Assembly (NCBI RefSeq): GCF_000817735.3
Contig: NZ_JTJC03000010.1
Span: 1-64,000, forward strand
Reading direction: 5' to 3'
DNA: 64,000 nt
Source of the DNA: Scytonema millei VB511283
GTDB lineage: Bacteria; Cyanobacteriota; Cyanobacteriia; Cyanobacteriales; Chroococcidiopsidaceae
This document shows, one piece after another, positions 9,095 through 18,661 of the stretch. Below the pieces are notes generated by a model that saw only the letters and a list, made by a program, of their open reading frames with translations, searched no databases and had not been told where the DNA came from. Made by a program: the position numbers and the translations under genes. Numbering within the stretch: the first letter of the stretch is position 1; each line of letters opens with the position of its first letter.

Positions 9095-10813
9095 TTAAAA
9101 CAAAAAATATCTTTGTGCCATTGGTAGAATTGTAGCTGGTTCGCAAGTGAGAAGGTCTCCATCTGCCCTAACTTCATAGGTTTCAGGATCGACTTCGATG
9201 CGAGGTAGGGCATCGTTTAATTTTAAATCCTGCTTGCCGATTTGACGGGTTTGTGAGACAGCAACAGCAGGTTTTTGTAAACCTAACTGAGAAGGAATTT
9301 CTCGTTCTAAGGCAAGTTGAGAAACAAAAGTCAAGGATGTTGTCGCGATCGCACCACCGTAACTCGCGAACATGGGACGCATGTGAACTGGTTGGGGAGT
9401 GGGAATACTAGCGTTAGCATCACCCATTTGCGACCAAGCAATTAATCCGCCTTTCAACACAATTTCCGGCTTCACGCCAAAAAATGCCGGTCGCCAGAGA
9501 CACAAATCGGCAAGTTTCCCCACTTCCACAGAACCGACATAATTAGCAATACCGTGGGTAATGGCAGGGTTGATCGTGTACTTGGCAACGTACCTTTTAG
9601 CGCGGAAATTGTCATTTTCTATAGATCCCCCATCGGGAGAAGATAAATGCCCCCTTTGCACTTTCATTTTATGTGCCGTCTGCCAAGTACGGATAATCAC
9701 TTCCCCTACTCTTCCCATCGCTTGAGAGTCGGAGGAAATCATGCTGAACGCCCCTAAGTCGTGCAAAATATCTTCCGCGGCGATCGTTTCGCGACGAATG
9801 CGCGACTCGGCAAAGGCGACATCTTCGGCAATACTTGGATCGAGGTGATGGCACACCATCAACATGTCTAAGTGTTCGTCCAGGGTATTGAGAGTGTATG
9901 GGCGCGTAGGATTGGTAGAAGATGGTAAAACATTGACTTCACCACAGACTTTAATAATATCTGGGGCGTGACCGCCGCCAGCCCCTTCTGTATGGTATGT
10001 ATGAATTGCCCGTCCTTTAAAAGCACCGATGGTAGTTTCAACAAACCCAGCTTCGTTAAGGGTATCGGTGTGAATCGCGACTTGGACATCATGTCGATCG
10101 GCGACATCCAAACAAGTATCGATCGCGGCGGGAGTCGTTCCCCAATCTTCGTGCAATTTCAAACCCATTGCCCCAGCTGCAATCTGTTCGACTAAGGCTT
10201 GGGGTTGACTGCTGTTACCCTTACCGAGAAATCCCAAATTGACGGGAAAAGCATCGGCAGCTTGCAACATCCGGTAAATGTTCCAGGGTCCAGGAGTGCA
10301 AGTCGTGGCATTCGTACCTGTAGCGGGTCCCGTACCCCCACCAATCATTGTTGTCACACCAGAGGCGATCGCTGTTTCAATTTGCTGGGGACAGATAAAG
10401 TGAATGTGACTGTCAATTCCCCCAGCCGTGACGATCGCGCCTTCTCCCGCCAAGACTTCCGTACCAGGACCGATGATAATATCTACGTTGTCTTGAATGT
10501 AGGGATTGCCAGCTTTGCCAATTTTGTAAATCTTGCCGTCTTTAATCCCGATATCAGCTTTGACAATCCCCCACCAATCGAGGATCAAGGCGTTGGTAAT
10601 AACTAAATCGACAGCACCATCAGCATTAGCAATGGGAGATTGTCCCATCCCATCGCGGATGACTTTACCACCGCCAAACTTGACTTCATCGCCGTAGGTG
10701 GTAAAGTCTCGTTCGACTTCAATAAATAATTCTGTATCGGCGAGGCGGATGCGATCGCCTGTTGTAGGACCGAAGGTTTCGGCGTAGGCGCGGCGATCCA
10801 TGCGATAGCTCAT
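9095..10813 (-). CDS. ureC: urease subunit alpha
   Basis: UreC is the catalytic, nickel-containing subunit that hydrolyses urea to ammonia and carbamate. The 572-residue length is standard. Nickel ligands and catalytic residues are visible: HIHFICPQQ, the carbamylated lysine in [19 protein letters not shown], the mobile-flap histidine in MVCHHLD and the aspartate in [12 protein letters not shown]. The protein therefore looks fully active. ureB lies 95 bases upstream on the same strand and is probably co-transcribed. ureA, ureD and the accessory genes are not in the cluster, so they must be elsewhere if the organism uses urea. Confidence 0.97.
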   Translation of the reverse strand: MSYRMDRRAYAETFGPTTGDRIRLADTELFIEVERDFTTYGDEVKFGGGKVIRDGMGQSPIANADGAVDLVITNALILDWWGIVKADIGIKDGKIYKIGKAGNPYIQDNVDIIIGPGTEVLAGEGAIVTAGGIDSHIHFICPQQIETAIASGVTTMIGGGTGPATGTNATTCTPGPWNIYRMLQAADAFPVNLGFLGKGNSSQPQALVEQIAAGAMGLKLHEDWGTTPAAIDTCLDVADRHDVQVAIHTDTLNEAGFVETTIGAFKGRAIHTYHTEGAGGGHAPDIIKVCGEVNVLPSSTNPTRPYTLNTLDEHLDMLMVCHHLDPSIAEDVAFAESRIRRETIAAEDILHDLGAFSMISSDSQAMGRVGEVIIRTWQTAHKMKVQRGHLSSPDGGSIENDNFRAKRYVAKYTINPAITHGIANYVGSVEVGKLADLCLWRPAFFGVKPEIVLKGGLIAWSQMGDANASIPTPQPVHMRPMFASYGGAIATTSLTFVSQLALEREIPSQLGLQKPAVAVSQTRQIGKQDLKLNDALPRIEVDPETYEVRADGDLLTCEPATILPMAQRYFLF

Positions 10814-10908
10814 AGATATTCCTTGTCAGAGTCTATAGGAGATTGAACCATACAGATACAGAAAATATCGAGAAAAAATTTATATAGGTTTCACAAACTC
10901 TACGAAAA

Positions 10909-11220
10909 CTATCCCTCCAGCGCCCCATTGACGCTACCGTTGAAGCCATAGACTTGTCGAGTTCCAGCTAAGGGGATAATGGTAACTTCCCGTTCGTCTC
11001 CTGGTTCAAACCGGACAGCCGTACCTGCGGGGATATCTAAACGCATCCCTTTTGCCCGTTCTCGATCGAATTCTAAGGCAGGATTGACTTCAAAAAAATG
11101 ATAGTGAGAACCAACTTGGATCGGGCGATCGCCTGTATTTGCTACTCGTAAAACAGTTGTAGGACGACCTGCATTTAATTCGATTTCCCCCGACTGGACG
11201 ATCGTTTCACCTGGAATCAT
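10909..11220 (-). CDS. ureB: urease subunit beta
   Basis: This 103-residue structural subunit packs with UreA and UreC in the urease trimer. The start MIPGE and the core sequences [20 protein letters not shown] and YGFNGSVNG are diagnostic. It precedes ureC on the minus strand. Upstream of its start there is only a 247-base divergent intergenic region and then the large plus-strand signalling gene. The usual ureA gene is therefore missing at the position where most bacteria have it. I saw no exact NtcA site (GTAN8TAC) in that upstream region. Confidence 0.96.
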   Translation of the reverse strand: MIPGETIVQSGEIELNAGRPTTVLRVANTGDRPIQVGSHYHFFEVNPALEFDRERAKGMRLDIPAGTAVRFEPGDEREVTIIPLAGTRQVYGFNGSVNGALEG

Positions 11221-11396
11221 TGCCTATTCCTCGTCTTGCTATTTACTGATGAAATAAAGATATTGTAGCGATCGCTGACATCGAGCGCGTTCGCACGCCA
11301 AACTATAATCTGTTTAGTGTCAACTATTTCTAGCCACCCAATTTTATTCACAAAATGTTAATTAGTGCAAACTTGTTTGAAGCTAATTATGAACTT

Positions 11397-11431
11397 ACTC
11401 CAAAAAATTGCCTACAGCAATTTTTTGGAGT
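11397..11431. promoter_or_regulatory. 15-base-pair perfect hairpin upstream of the kinase-ATPase gene
   Basis: The arms ACTCCAAAAAATTGC and GCAATTTTTTGGAGT pair perfectly around a five-base loop. The hairpin ends 36 bases before the ATG of the giant gene, in its leader. It is not followed by a T run, so it is not an ordinary terminator. It may act in mRNA stability, translation control or protein binding. Confidence 0.55.
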
Positions 11432-11467
11432 GTTATTTAGAATACACTTATTTAAGCAAAAGCGAGT

Positions 11468-14400
11468 ATGATCGCTATTTCTGGCTATGAGATTGTTAAC
11501 AAAATTTACGAAAGCGATCGCTCGGTGGTTTACCGAGCGTGGCGAATCCGCGATCGTCAACCAATTATTTTGAAAATTTTAAAAGCAGAGCAACCTAGCT
11601 TAGAAGAACTGATTCGGTACAAGCAAGAATATGAGATTACTCATTCTTTAAATTTATCTGGAGTCGTAAAAGCTTACAGTTTAGAAAATTTTCATAACAC
11701 TGTATTAATTACTTTAGAAGATTTTGGCGGTGAGTCTTTAGAAATTCTCAGCCAAGTTAAAAAGCTTAGTCTCAAAGATTTTCTCGAAATTGCGATTCTC
11801 ATAGTAGAGAGTTTGAGCAAAATTCATGCAGCAAATATAATTCATAAGGATATTAGTCCAGCTAATATAGTTTTTAATTCCGCTACCAAGCAGCTCAAAA
11901 TTATTGACTTTGGAATTTCTACTCTTGTATCTAAAGAAAATCCTAATTTCGGTCATCCCAGTATTTTAGAAGGAACTCTGAGTTACATCTCTCCAGAACA
12001 AACTGGTAGAATGAACCGCAATGTTGATTATCGAACAGATTTTTATTCTTTAGGAGCAACTTTCTATCAATTACTCACCCACCAACTACCATTTGATACT
12101 GACGATCCTTTAGAACTCATTCATTGTCACCTTGCTAAGCAGCCAATTCCGCCCCACCAAATCGATCCTAGTATCCCTCTAACTCTTTCACAAATAGTAA
12201 TAAAACTATTGGCAAAAACCGCTGAAGAACGCTATCAAAGTGCATGGGGAATCAGCGCCGACTTAAAAAAATGTTGGCAGCAATTAGAGAACGATCGTAC
12301 TATTACTGAATTTGAATTAGGCAAAGAAGATATTTCTGACAAATTACAAATTCCTCAAAAACTTTATGGTAGAGAACGAGAGATAGAGATTCTATTAGCG
12401 GCTTTTGAGAGAATTGGTGAAGAAGGACAAGGAAGACAAGGAGGACAAGGGGAACAAAGGAGAAATATACCAACTACCAACCACGAATTCAAACCTGAAT
12501 TAGTCTTAGTCCGTGGATATGCTGGCATTGGTAAATCATCTCTCGTACAGGAAGCTTTTAAATTAGTTACTCAAAGAAGAGGATATTTTGTTCAAGGAAA
12601 ATACGAGCAATATCAACGACATATTCCTTATTTTGGCTTAATTAAAGCACTACAAGAATTAGTTCGTCAACTCTTATTAGAAGACTCAGATCGATTAGCA
12701 AAGTGGCGCGATCGCATTCTCGCTGCTTGCGGAGAGAATATCGGAGTTCTGATTGATGTTGTTCCCGATTTATCATTACTTTTAGGTCAGCATTCAGCAA
12801 GCGCAATTTTAAATCCAACAGCAGCAGAACATCGGTTTAAATTAGTATTTCAAAAATTGATTCAAGTATTTGCCCAGGCAGAACATCCACTCATAATTTT
12901 TTTAGACGATCTTCAGTGGGTAGATAGTGCTTCTTTACAACTAATTCGGGTTTTAGTCACGGAAAGAAACAAGTATTTATTTTTAATTGGGGCATATCGA
13001 GACAATGAAGTGAATGCCTTTCATCCTCTCAGTTTAAGTTTAGAGGAGTTAACTAAACTTGGAGTTGCAATTCATTATATCTCTTTAATACCTCTGAATA
13101 TATCTCACATTAATCAGCTACTTTCTGAAACTCTCAAGTGCGATCGCGACGTGACAGAACCTTTAGCAAAACTGATTTTAGAGACAACTCACGGTAATCC
13201 ATTTTTTATTAATGAGTTTATAGCTTATTTGGCAGCAGAGAACTTATTAAAGTTTGAACGAGCGAGACAAATTTGGTACTGGGATTCAACAGAAATTCAA
13301 CTAGCTCAAGTAACTCATAATAATCTTACCGAGCTTCTTGTTAAGAAAATTCAAAAGCTCGATGACAATACACAGCAAATTTTAAAACTAGCAGCATGTA
13401 TTGGTAGTTCGTTTGAGTTATCTACTTTAGTTGGCTGTATGACAAAACCTACTGAAGTCATAGTGGCACTACTACAACCAGCGATCGCTGCTAGTTTAAT
13501 TATCCCTATTGACAACGATCGCACGGGAATTGAGTTAGGTATTTCTCTAAGACGAATATTAACAGTGAGATATAAATTCGCTCACGATCGCATTCAACAA
13601 GCCGCCTACTCATCGCTCCCAGAAGGTACAAAACAAACTTTGCATCAAATAATTGGTCGAACCCTACTACAAAATACTCCATTAGATAAGCAAGAAGAAA
13701 AAATTTTTGATATTGTCAATCATCTAAATTTCAGCAGCTCTCTATTACAGAATCAAACGGAAAAAGATGAATTAGCAGCATTAAACTTAACTGCTGCCAA
13801 GAAAGCTAAAGAATCTATCGCTTATGAGTCAGCACTGAGTTATGCAAGTTTGGGTATTAAACTTATCGAAGAAAACAGCTGGCGACGACACTACGAGCTT
13901 TCACTTGCCTTATTTTTAGAAGCAGCGGAAGCAGCATATTTGTGTGGCAAATTTACTTCAACAGAAAATTATACAGATATCGTACTACAACAAGCAAAAA
14001 ATTTATTAGATAAAGTTAAAGTCTATGAAATTAAAATTCTCGCTCATGTTGCTCAAGGAAAACCACTTGCAGCCGTCAACATAGCAATATACGCCTTGCG
14101 GCTTTTAGGAGTTAATCTACCTCACAAAGTGAGTAAGTTTAAGATTTCACTAGCGGCGATCGCCACCAAATTTATCTTATGTAATAAACACTTTGAGGCA
14201 CTAGTTAACCTACCAGCTATGAGCAATCCCCACACATTAGCTGCCATGAAAATTATGGGGATAGCAGGTTCGCCTACATATAATGCTGCGCCACAATTCG
14301 CTCCCTTATTAGCATTTGCTGGAGTCAATCTATCGCTAAAATATGGCAATACAGCAATGTCTGCTTATGGTTATGCCAGTTATGGAGTGATGTTATGTGG

Positions 14401-17392
14401 CGTGTTGGGAAATATTGATACTGGCTATCAATTTGGTAAACTTGCTTTAGACCTATTAGAAAAGTTTCAGGCAAAGGAATTAAAAGCTAGAACTTTCCTG
14501 GTGTTTAATAATTTTATTCGACACTGGAAGGAACATGTTAGAGAAGGGTTACCGTCCCTTTTAGAAGCTTATCAAAGTGGATTAGATACGGGTGACATTG
14601 AATTTGCTGCCTATTGCGGGTTTATTTATTGCTATCATTCCTATTTTGTCGGTAAGGAATTGACAGCACTCGCACAAGAAATGGAAACGTATTTGCAAGC
14701 AAGCGATCGCCTGAAACAAGAGACAGCCTTGCATTTACTACAACTCTACAGACAATCTGTTGCAAACTTGTTAGGAACAACAGAAAATTCGTGTTTTTTT
14801 AGTGGTGAGTACTATGATGAAAAAAAAATATTGCCATTACTATTAGCAGTGAATCATAAAACTGCTTTATTTCACTTCTATTGTCAGAAACTTGCACTCA
14901 ATTATCTATTCGAGGCATACGATCGCGCTGCGGAAAATGCATTGCAAGCCAAAAAATATATTGATGGTGTCATTGCTTCTCTATCTTTACCTGTCTTTAA
15001 TTTTTATCATTCTTTAACTTTAATATCAACTTATAACTCTGCTTCAGCTTGGCAAAAAAAACAGATTTCAAGTCTTGTCAAGACGAATCAAAGGCAAATG
15101 CAAAAATGGGCTGATTCTGCACCTATGAATTATTTGCATAAATATTATTTAGTTGAAGCCGAGAAAAATCGAGTTCTTGGCAATTCTGTTCGAGCAATAG
15201 ATGACTACGATCGTGCCATTTCTTTAGCTAAAAAATATGCATATTTACAAGAAGAAGCATTAGCAAACGAACTAGCAGCCAAATTTTATTTAGAATTAGG
15301 CAAAAATACGATTGCTCGCATTCATCTTTTAAATGCTAGATCCTGTTATTTAGTCTGGGGTGCGACAGCTAAAGTAAAGGCTTTAGATACTAAATATGCT
15401 CAATTACTTTTTACTTTGACAAATCAGTCTCATAAATTAACTGCGAGTCATAGCACTAAAATTCATACATCCGATCGCTTGCTCGATTTAAATACATTCA
15501 TTAAAGCCGCGCAAATCATTTCTGGCGAAATTGTTTTTCAAGATTTAATTCATAAAATCATGCAAACTGCGATCGAGAATGCAGGCGCAGAGTTAGGTTG
15601 TTTATTATTAGTTCGAGATCGACAGCTAGTCATAGAAGCAGCTATATCTATCATGTCAGCCGAGCAGACGATCTCTTTTCCGATACCAGTGACAAACGAT
15701 ATACTACCAATTTCTTTAATTAACTATGTAGCCGAGCATAAACTTGATGTGGTTCTGCAAAACACTATTGATAGCTACAATTTTGCCCGCGATCCTTACG
15801 TTCAATTACACAAACCTAAATCGGTATTGTGCGCCCCAATTTTGAATCAAAATCAACTCATAGGCATTTTCTATTTAGAAAATAATCTTGTCATAGGCGC
15901 ATTTACGAGCGATCGATTAGAAACTTTGCGGCTGCTGTGTTCTCAAGCTGCAATTTCCTTAAAAAATGCCCAACTGTACCAAGACTTAAAGCGATCGGAA
16001 ATGAAAGAGCGAGAAAAAGCGAGTCAATTAGAAAAATCATTACAAGAACTGCAAATCGCTCAAAATAACCTCGTACAAGTACAAGAACAACTACTGCATG
16101 ATGCCTTTCACGATCCCCTCACCGATTTACCCAATCGTGCTTGGTTGATCGAGCGTTTAGAACAAGCAATCAAAATGCACAAACGCTATCCAGATTATCT
16201 CTATGCTTTACTATTTATCGACCTAGACCGCTTTAAAGTTGTGAATGATAGTTTGGGGCATTTGGTAGGAGATGAGTTGATTAAAAGTGTTGCTAGCAGG
16301 TTAAAACTGACTTTACGTGCCTCAGATACAGTAGCGCGACTCGGAGGCGATGAATTTGTAATTCTACTAGAAAACATTCACGATCTTGAAGAAGCGACTG
16401 TGGTAGCAGACAGAATTCAAGCACGCTTAAAACAACCATATCGGCTGCTGGAATATGAAGTTGTTACCAGCGCGAGTATTGGCATCACGTTCAGCACGAT
16501 GAATTACGAACGAGCCAGCGATGTTCTCAGAGATGCGGATGCAGCCATGTATCATGCTAAAGAGCAACATAAAGGACGATATCAAATCTTTGCCCCCGCA
16601 ATGCAAGCCCGAGCGATCGCCCGTTTGCAATTGGAAAGCGATTTACGACGGGCGATCGCTCAACAAGAACTCTCCCTGCATTATCAACCGATCGTTCAAC
16701 TATCTAGCGGCTGTCTGACTGGATTTGAAGCTTTGATCCGCTGGTCTCATCCCCAGCAAGGTTGGATCGCACCAACAGAATTCATTCCAGTTGCAGAAGA
16801 AACTGGATTAATCGATTCTTTGGGTTGGTGGGTATTGCATCAAGCTTGTCTACAATTACAAACTTGGCGCGAACGATTTCCTAAATATCATAGCCTTGCA
16901 GTCAACGTTAATTTGTCAGTGCAACAACTCAAACAAGCAGATGCAGCCGAACGGATCGAGCAAATTTTACAAACAACTCAACTACCAGGAGAATGTTTGA
17001 AACTCGAAATTACCGAAAGCTGCTTGTTAGAAACAGTAGACTTAGCGCCACAGTTATTAGAACGTCTCCAAGCTTTAGGAGTTCAACTGTGTATCGATGA
17101 TTTTGGTACGGGTTATTCTTCTCTCAGTCGCTTGCACGATTTACCCATCGATACGCTGAAAATCGATCGCTCTTTTGTCAACCATCTCGGATCTAGCCGC
17201 CACACCGCAATTGTACAAACAATCGTTACGCTAGCACGCAGCTTGGGCATAGATGCAGTAGCAGAAGGCATAGAAACTCAATTGCAGTTGGAAAAACTCC
17301 AGCAATTGGGCTGCAATTTAGGACAAGGATATTTATTTTCTCAACCTGTAGACAGTCAGAAGGCGGAAGAATGGTTGACAGTTGACAGTTAA
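11468..17392 (+). CDS. multi-domain signalling protein: Ser/Thr kinase, AAA ATPase, GAF, GGDEF, EAL
   Basis: This 1974-residue protein resembles the cyanobacterial HstK family at its front but ends in cyclic-di-GMP domains instead of a histidine kinase. The Ser/Thr kinase-like domain (about 1-270) has HKDISPANIVFN and IIDFGIST. The predicted ATPase has Walker A GYAGIGKSSL near residue 350 and Walker B IIFLDDLQWVD near 475. A long helical region (about 560-1330) precedes a GAF domain (about 1340-1500) and a short coiled coil. GGDEF (about 1545-1710) has an intact active site and an inhibitory RASD exactly five residues before it. EAL (about 1718-1970) keeps FEALIRW, EITES, DDFGTGYSS and the GQGYLFSQP end. 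Both making and breaking c-di-GMP are possible. The kinase HRD-type aspartate is present as HKD. A glycine/glutamine-rich repeat lies near residues 317-335, and the last codons and stop come from an intergenic repeat. Confidence 0.9.
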   Translation: MIAISGYEIVNKIYESDRSVVYRAWRIRDRQPIILKILKAEQPSLEELIRYKQEYEITHSLNLSGVVKAYSLENFHNTVLITLEDFGGESLEILSQVKKLSLKDFLEIAILIVESLSKIHAANIIHKDISPANIVFNSATKQLKIIDFGISTLVSKENPNFGHPSILEGTLSYISPEQTGRMNRNVDYRTDFYSLGATFYQLLTHQLPFDTDDPLELIHCHLAKQPIPPHQIDPSIPLTLSQIVIKLLAKTAEERYQSAWGISADLKKCWQQLENDRTITEFELGKEDISDKLQIPQKLYGREREIEILLAAFERIGEEGQGRQGGQGEQRRNIPTTNHEFKPELVLVRGYAGIGKSSLVQEAFKLVTQRRGYFVQGKYEQYQRHIPYFGLIKALQELVRQLLLEDSDRLAKWRDRILAACGENIGVLIDVVPDLSLLLGQHSASAILNPTAAEHRFKLVFQKLIQVFAQAEHPLIIFLDDLQWVDSASLQLIRVLVTERNKYLFLIGAYRDNEVNAFHPLSLSLEELTKLGVAIHYISLIPLNISHINQLLSETLKCDRDVTEPLAKLILETTHGNPFFINEFIAYLAAENLLKFERARQIWYWDSTEIQLAQVTHNNLTELLVKKIQKLDDNTQQILKLAACIGSSFELSTLVGCMTKPTEVIVALLQPAIAASLIIPIDNDRTGIELGISLRRILTVRYKFAHDRIQQAAYSSLPEGTKQTLHQIIGRTLLQNTPLDKQEEKIFDIVNHLNFSSSLLQNQTEKDELAALNLTAAKKAKESIAYESALSYASLGIKLIEENSWRRHYELSLALFLEAAEAAYLCGKFTSTENYTDIVLQQAKNLLDKVKVYEIKILAHVAQGKPLAAVNIAIYALRLLGVNLPHKVSKFKISLAAIATKFILCNKHFEALVNLPAMSNPHTLAAMKIMGIAGSPTYNAAPQFAPLLAFAGVNLSLKYGNTAMSAYGYASYGVMLCGVLGNIDTGYQFGKLALDLLEKFQAKELKARTFLVFNNFIRHWKEHVREGLPSLLEAYQSGLDTGDIEFAAYCGFIYCYHSYFVGKELTALAQEMETYLQASDRLKQETALHLLQLYRQSVANLLGTTENSCFFSGEYYDEKKILPLLLAVNHKTALFHFYCQKLALNYLFEAYDRAAENALQAKKYIDGVIASLSLPVFNFYHSLTLISTYNSASAWQKKQISSLVKTNQRQMQKWADSAPMNYLHKYYLVEAEKNRVLGNSVRAIDDYDRAISLAKKYAYLQEEALANELAAKFYLELGKNTIARIHLLNARSCYLVWGATAKVKALDTKYAQLLFTLTNQSHKLTASHSTKIHTSDRLLDLNTFIKAAQIISGEIVFQDLIHKIMQTAIENAGAELGCLLLVRDRQLVIEAAISIMSAEQTISFPIPVTNDILPISLINYVAEHKLDVVLQNTIDSYNFARDPYVQLHKPKSVLCAPILNQNQLIGIFYLENNLVIGAFTSDRLETLRLLCSQAAISLKNAQLYQDLKRSEMKEREKASQLEKSLQELQIAQNNLVQVQEQLLHDAFHDPLTDLPNRAWLIERLEQAIKMHKRYPDYLYALLFIDLDRFKVVNDSLGHLVGDELIKSVASRLKLTLRASDTVARLGGDEFVILLENIHDLEEATVVADRIQARLKQPYRLLEYEVVTSASIGITFSTMNYERASDVLRDADAAMYHAKEQHKGRYQIFAPAMQARAIARLQLESDLRRAIAQQELSLHYQPIVQLSSGCLTGFEALIRWSHPQQGWIAPTEFIPVAEETGLIDSLGWWVLHQACLQLQTWRERFPKYHSLAVNVNLSVQQLKQADAAERIEQILQTTQLPGECLKLEITESCLLETVDLAPQLLERLQALGVQLCIDDFGTGYSSLSRLHDLPIDTLKIDRSFVNHLGSSRHTAIVQTIVTLARSLGIDAVAEGIETQLQLEKLQQLGCNLGQGYLFSQPVDSQKAEEWLTVDS
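12418..12470 (+). repeat. in-frame GGACAAGG-type repeat inside the signalling gene
   Basis: Imperfect units of the form GGACAAGG/GAAGACAAGG encode a low-complexity Gly-Gln-Arg-Glu stretch between the kinase domain and the ATPase Walker A motif. The composition differs from the AT-rich codons around it. Confidence 0.6.
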
Positions 17393-17515
17393 CAGTTGTC
17401 AGTTGTCAGTTATCAGGGTGTGGGGTGTGGGAAGTGTGGGGTGTAGTGGAGCTAACTGGTCGCTGGTCGCTGGTCACTGGTCACTGATAACTGCTCCCTG
17501 CTCCCTAATAACTGA
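17375..17515. repeat. composite short tandem repeat block, left copy
   Basis: The block contains TTGACAG/TTGTCAG/TTATCAG heptamers, then GGGTGTGGGGTGT, GTAGTGGAG, CGCTGGT/CACTGGT heptamers and CTCCCTG units. The first heptamers provide the final codons and stop of the EAL gene. The same modules recur in the opposite orientation at 19680-19861. Confidence 0.75.
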
Positions 17516-18562
17516 CTAACTATCAAATTGTGTTTCGCAAAAACATTGGAGAATTTCAATACAGTTAGCGATCGCGCCTAAATGAGCAATCTCATATCCG
17601 TGAGTATTTTGCGTGGGAAATGCCAAACACGCAGCACGCGCAACGTGTCCGAATTTCATGGCGATCGAAGCGTCGCTACCAAACCCGCTGAGGGTTGCTA
17701 ACTGCAAGGGAATATTTCTTGCTTCTGCTGCATGACGCAGTTGTTGGTTTAATCCCTCATCGTAAATTCCATAACCATCTTGAGACAAAATTACGGGCGC
17801 TTCCCCAGACTGAATCGGATACTCTGAGGAAAGGGGACAGATTTCTAAGGCGATTAATCCATCCAAGCGTTGCTGCTGCGTGAAATATAGCGCCCCAATT
17901 GCTCCCACTTCTTCTTTTGCCGAAGCTACCAAATAGATATCTACTGCTGGTTGTTGAATTCTCTCAGCTAAAGCTAGCAAGATCGCGACGGAAGCTTTGT
18001 TATCTAAAGTGTAGCTGGCAATATGGTCTTTTAATCGGATCGGGCGCTTGCGATGCTTGCCAATCGCCATCCGCGTACCCGCACGAACTCCCGCAGCTGC
18101 GAGTTCTTCAGGAGTAAGCATAGTTTCAATCCAGGCATCTTCCCATCTGACAGGCGTATCTTCTTGTTGCACTTTTTGGGGTGACTCGTGGGAAACGTGG
18201 CGGGAACCAAAGCTGAGAACGCCGCTAATCGTTTCGTTGTCTCCCAGTAAATCTACAACTCCTTCGCCATATACCCAAGGGAAAGCACCACCTAGTTTTC
18301 TGACTTCTACGCACCCATCATCGCCTACATGCTTGACAATTGCGCCAATTTCATCTTTATGAGCAGTAATCGCGATCGCGCCTTGAGCATCTCGCCCAGG
18401 AATTTTGGCAATAATATTATCGGCACGATCCAGCCACACTTCTACCCCCAAGGCAGAGAAGCGATCGAGCAGAAATTGATTAATCTCTGCCTCGACTCCA
18501 CTGGGAGAGTGATGCATGACTAATTCTTCGATAGTGGTAAATAGGCGATCGTAGTTAGACAC
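17516..18562 (-). CDS. M42 family metallopeptidase (glutamyl aminopeptidase/endoglucanase-like)
   Basis: This is a cytoplasmic di-metal aminopeptidase of 348 residues, the usual length. The metal ligands are visible in order: ITAHKDEIGAIV, LDNKASVAILLALAER, the catalytic glutamates in SAKEEVGAIGA, SGFGSDA and NTHGYEIAHLGA. Some relatives were named endoglucanase M, but peptidase activity is the established function. The first metal ligand reads AHKDE where many members have AHMDE, which should not matter. The gene ends against a composite repeat block and is followed upstream by an esterase gene on the same strand. The two genes together are bracketed by inverted repeats. Confidence 0.9.
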   Translation of the reverse strand: MSNYDRLFTTIEELVMHHSPSGVEAEINQFLLDRFSALGVEVWLDRADNIIAKIPGRDAQGAIAITAHKDEIGAIVKHVGDDGCVEVRKLGGAFPWVYGEGVVDLLGDNETISGVLSFGSRHVSHESPQKVQQEDTPVRWEDAWIETMLTPEELAAAGVRAGTRMAIGKHRKRPIRLKDHIASYTLDNKASVAILLALAERIQQPAVDIYLVASAKEEVGAIGALYFTQQQRLDGLIALEICPLSSEYPIQSGEAPVILSQDGYGIYDEGLNQQLRHAAEARNIPLQLATLSGFGSDASIAMKFGHVARAACLAFPTQNTHGYEIAHLGAIANCIEILQCFCETQFDS

Positions 18563-18584
18563 GAAGGATGAATGAGAATGAGGT

Positions 18585-18612
18585 GTAGAGATGTTGTCTG
18601 CAATGTCTCTAC
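18585..18612. repeat. GTAGAGA dispersed palindrome
   Basis: GTAGAGATGTT and AATGTCTCTAC form an imperfect inverted repeat between the peptidase and esterase genes. It belongs with the copies at 4525-4553 and near 19798-19825. Confidence 0.55.
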
Positions 18613-18661
18613 AGTAACAAGAGGTGAGCGATCGACTCCATCGATCTTCGATAATTGTTCC

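Noticed and set aside
9669-10606. Open frames on both strands inside ureC
   Set aside because: They are other-frame readings of a highly conserved urease gene, with no family similarity or ribosome site.
17375-17515. CRISPR-like array suggested by regularly repeated short units
   Set aside because: Units are 7-9 bases with no unique spacers of 30-40 bases, and no cas genes are present. These are simple tandem repeats.
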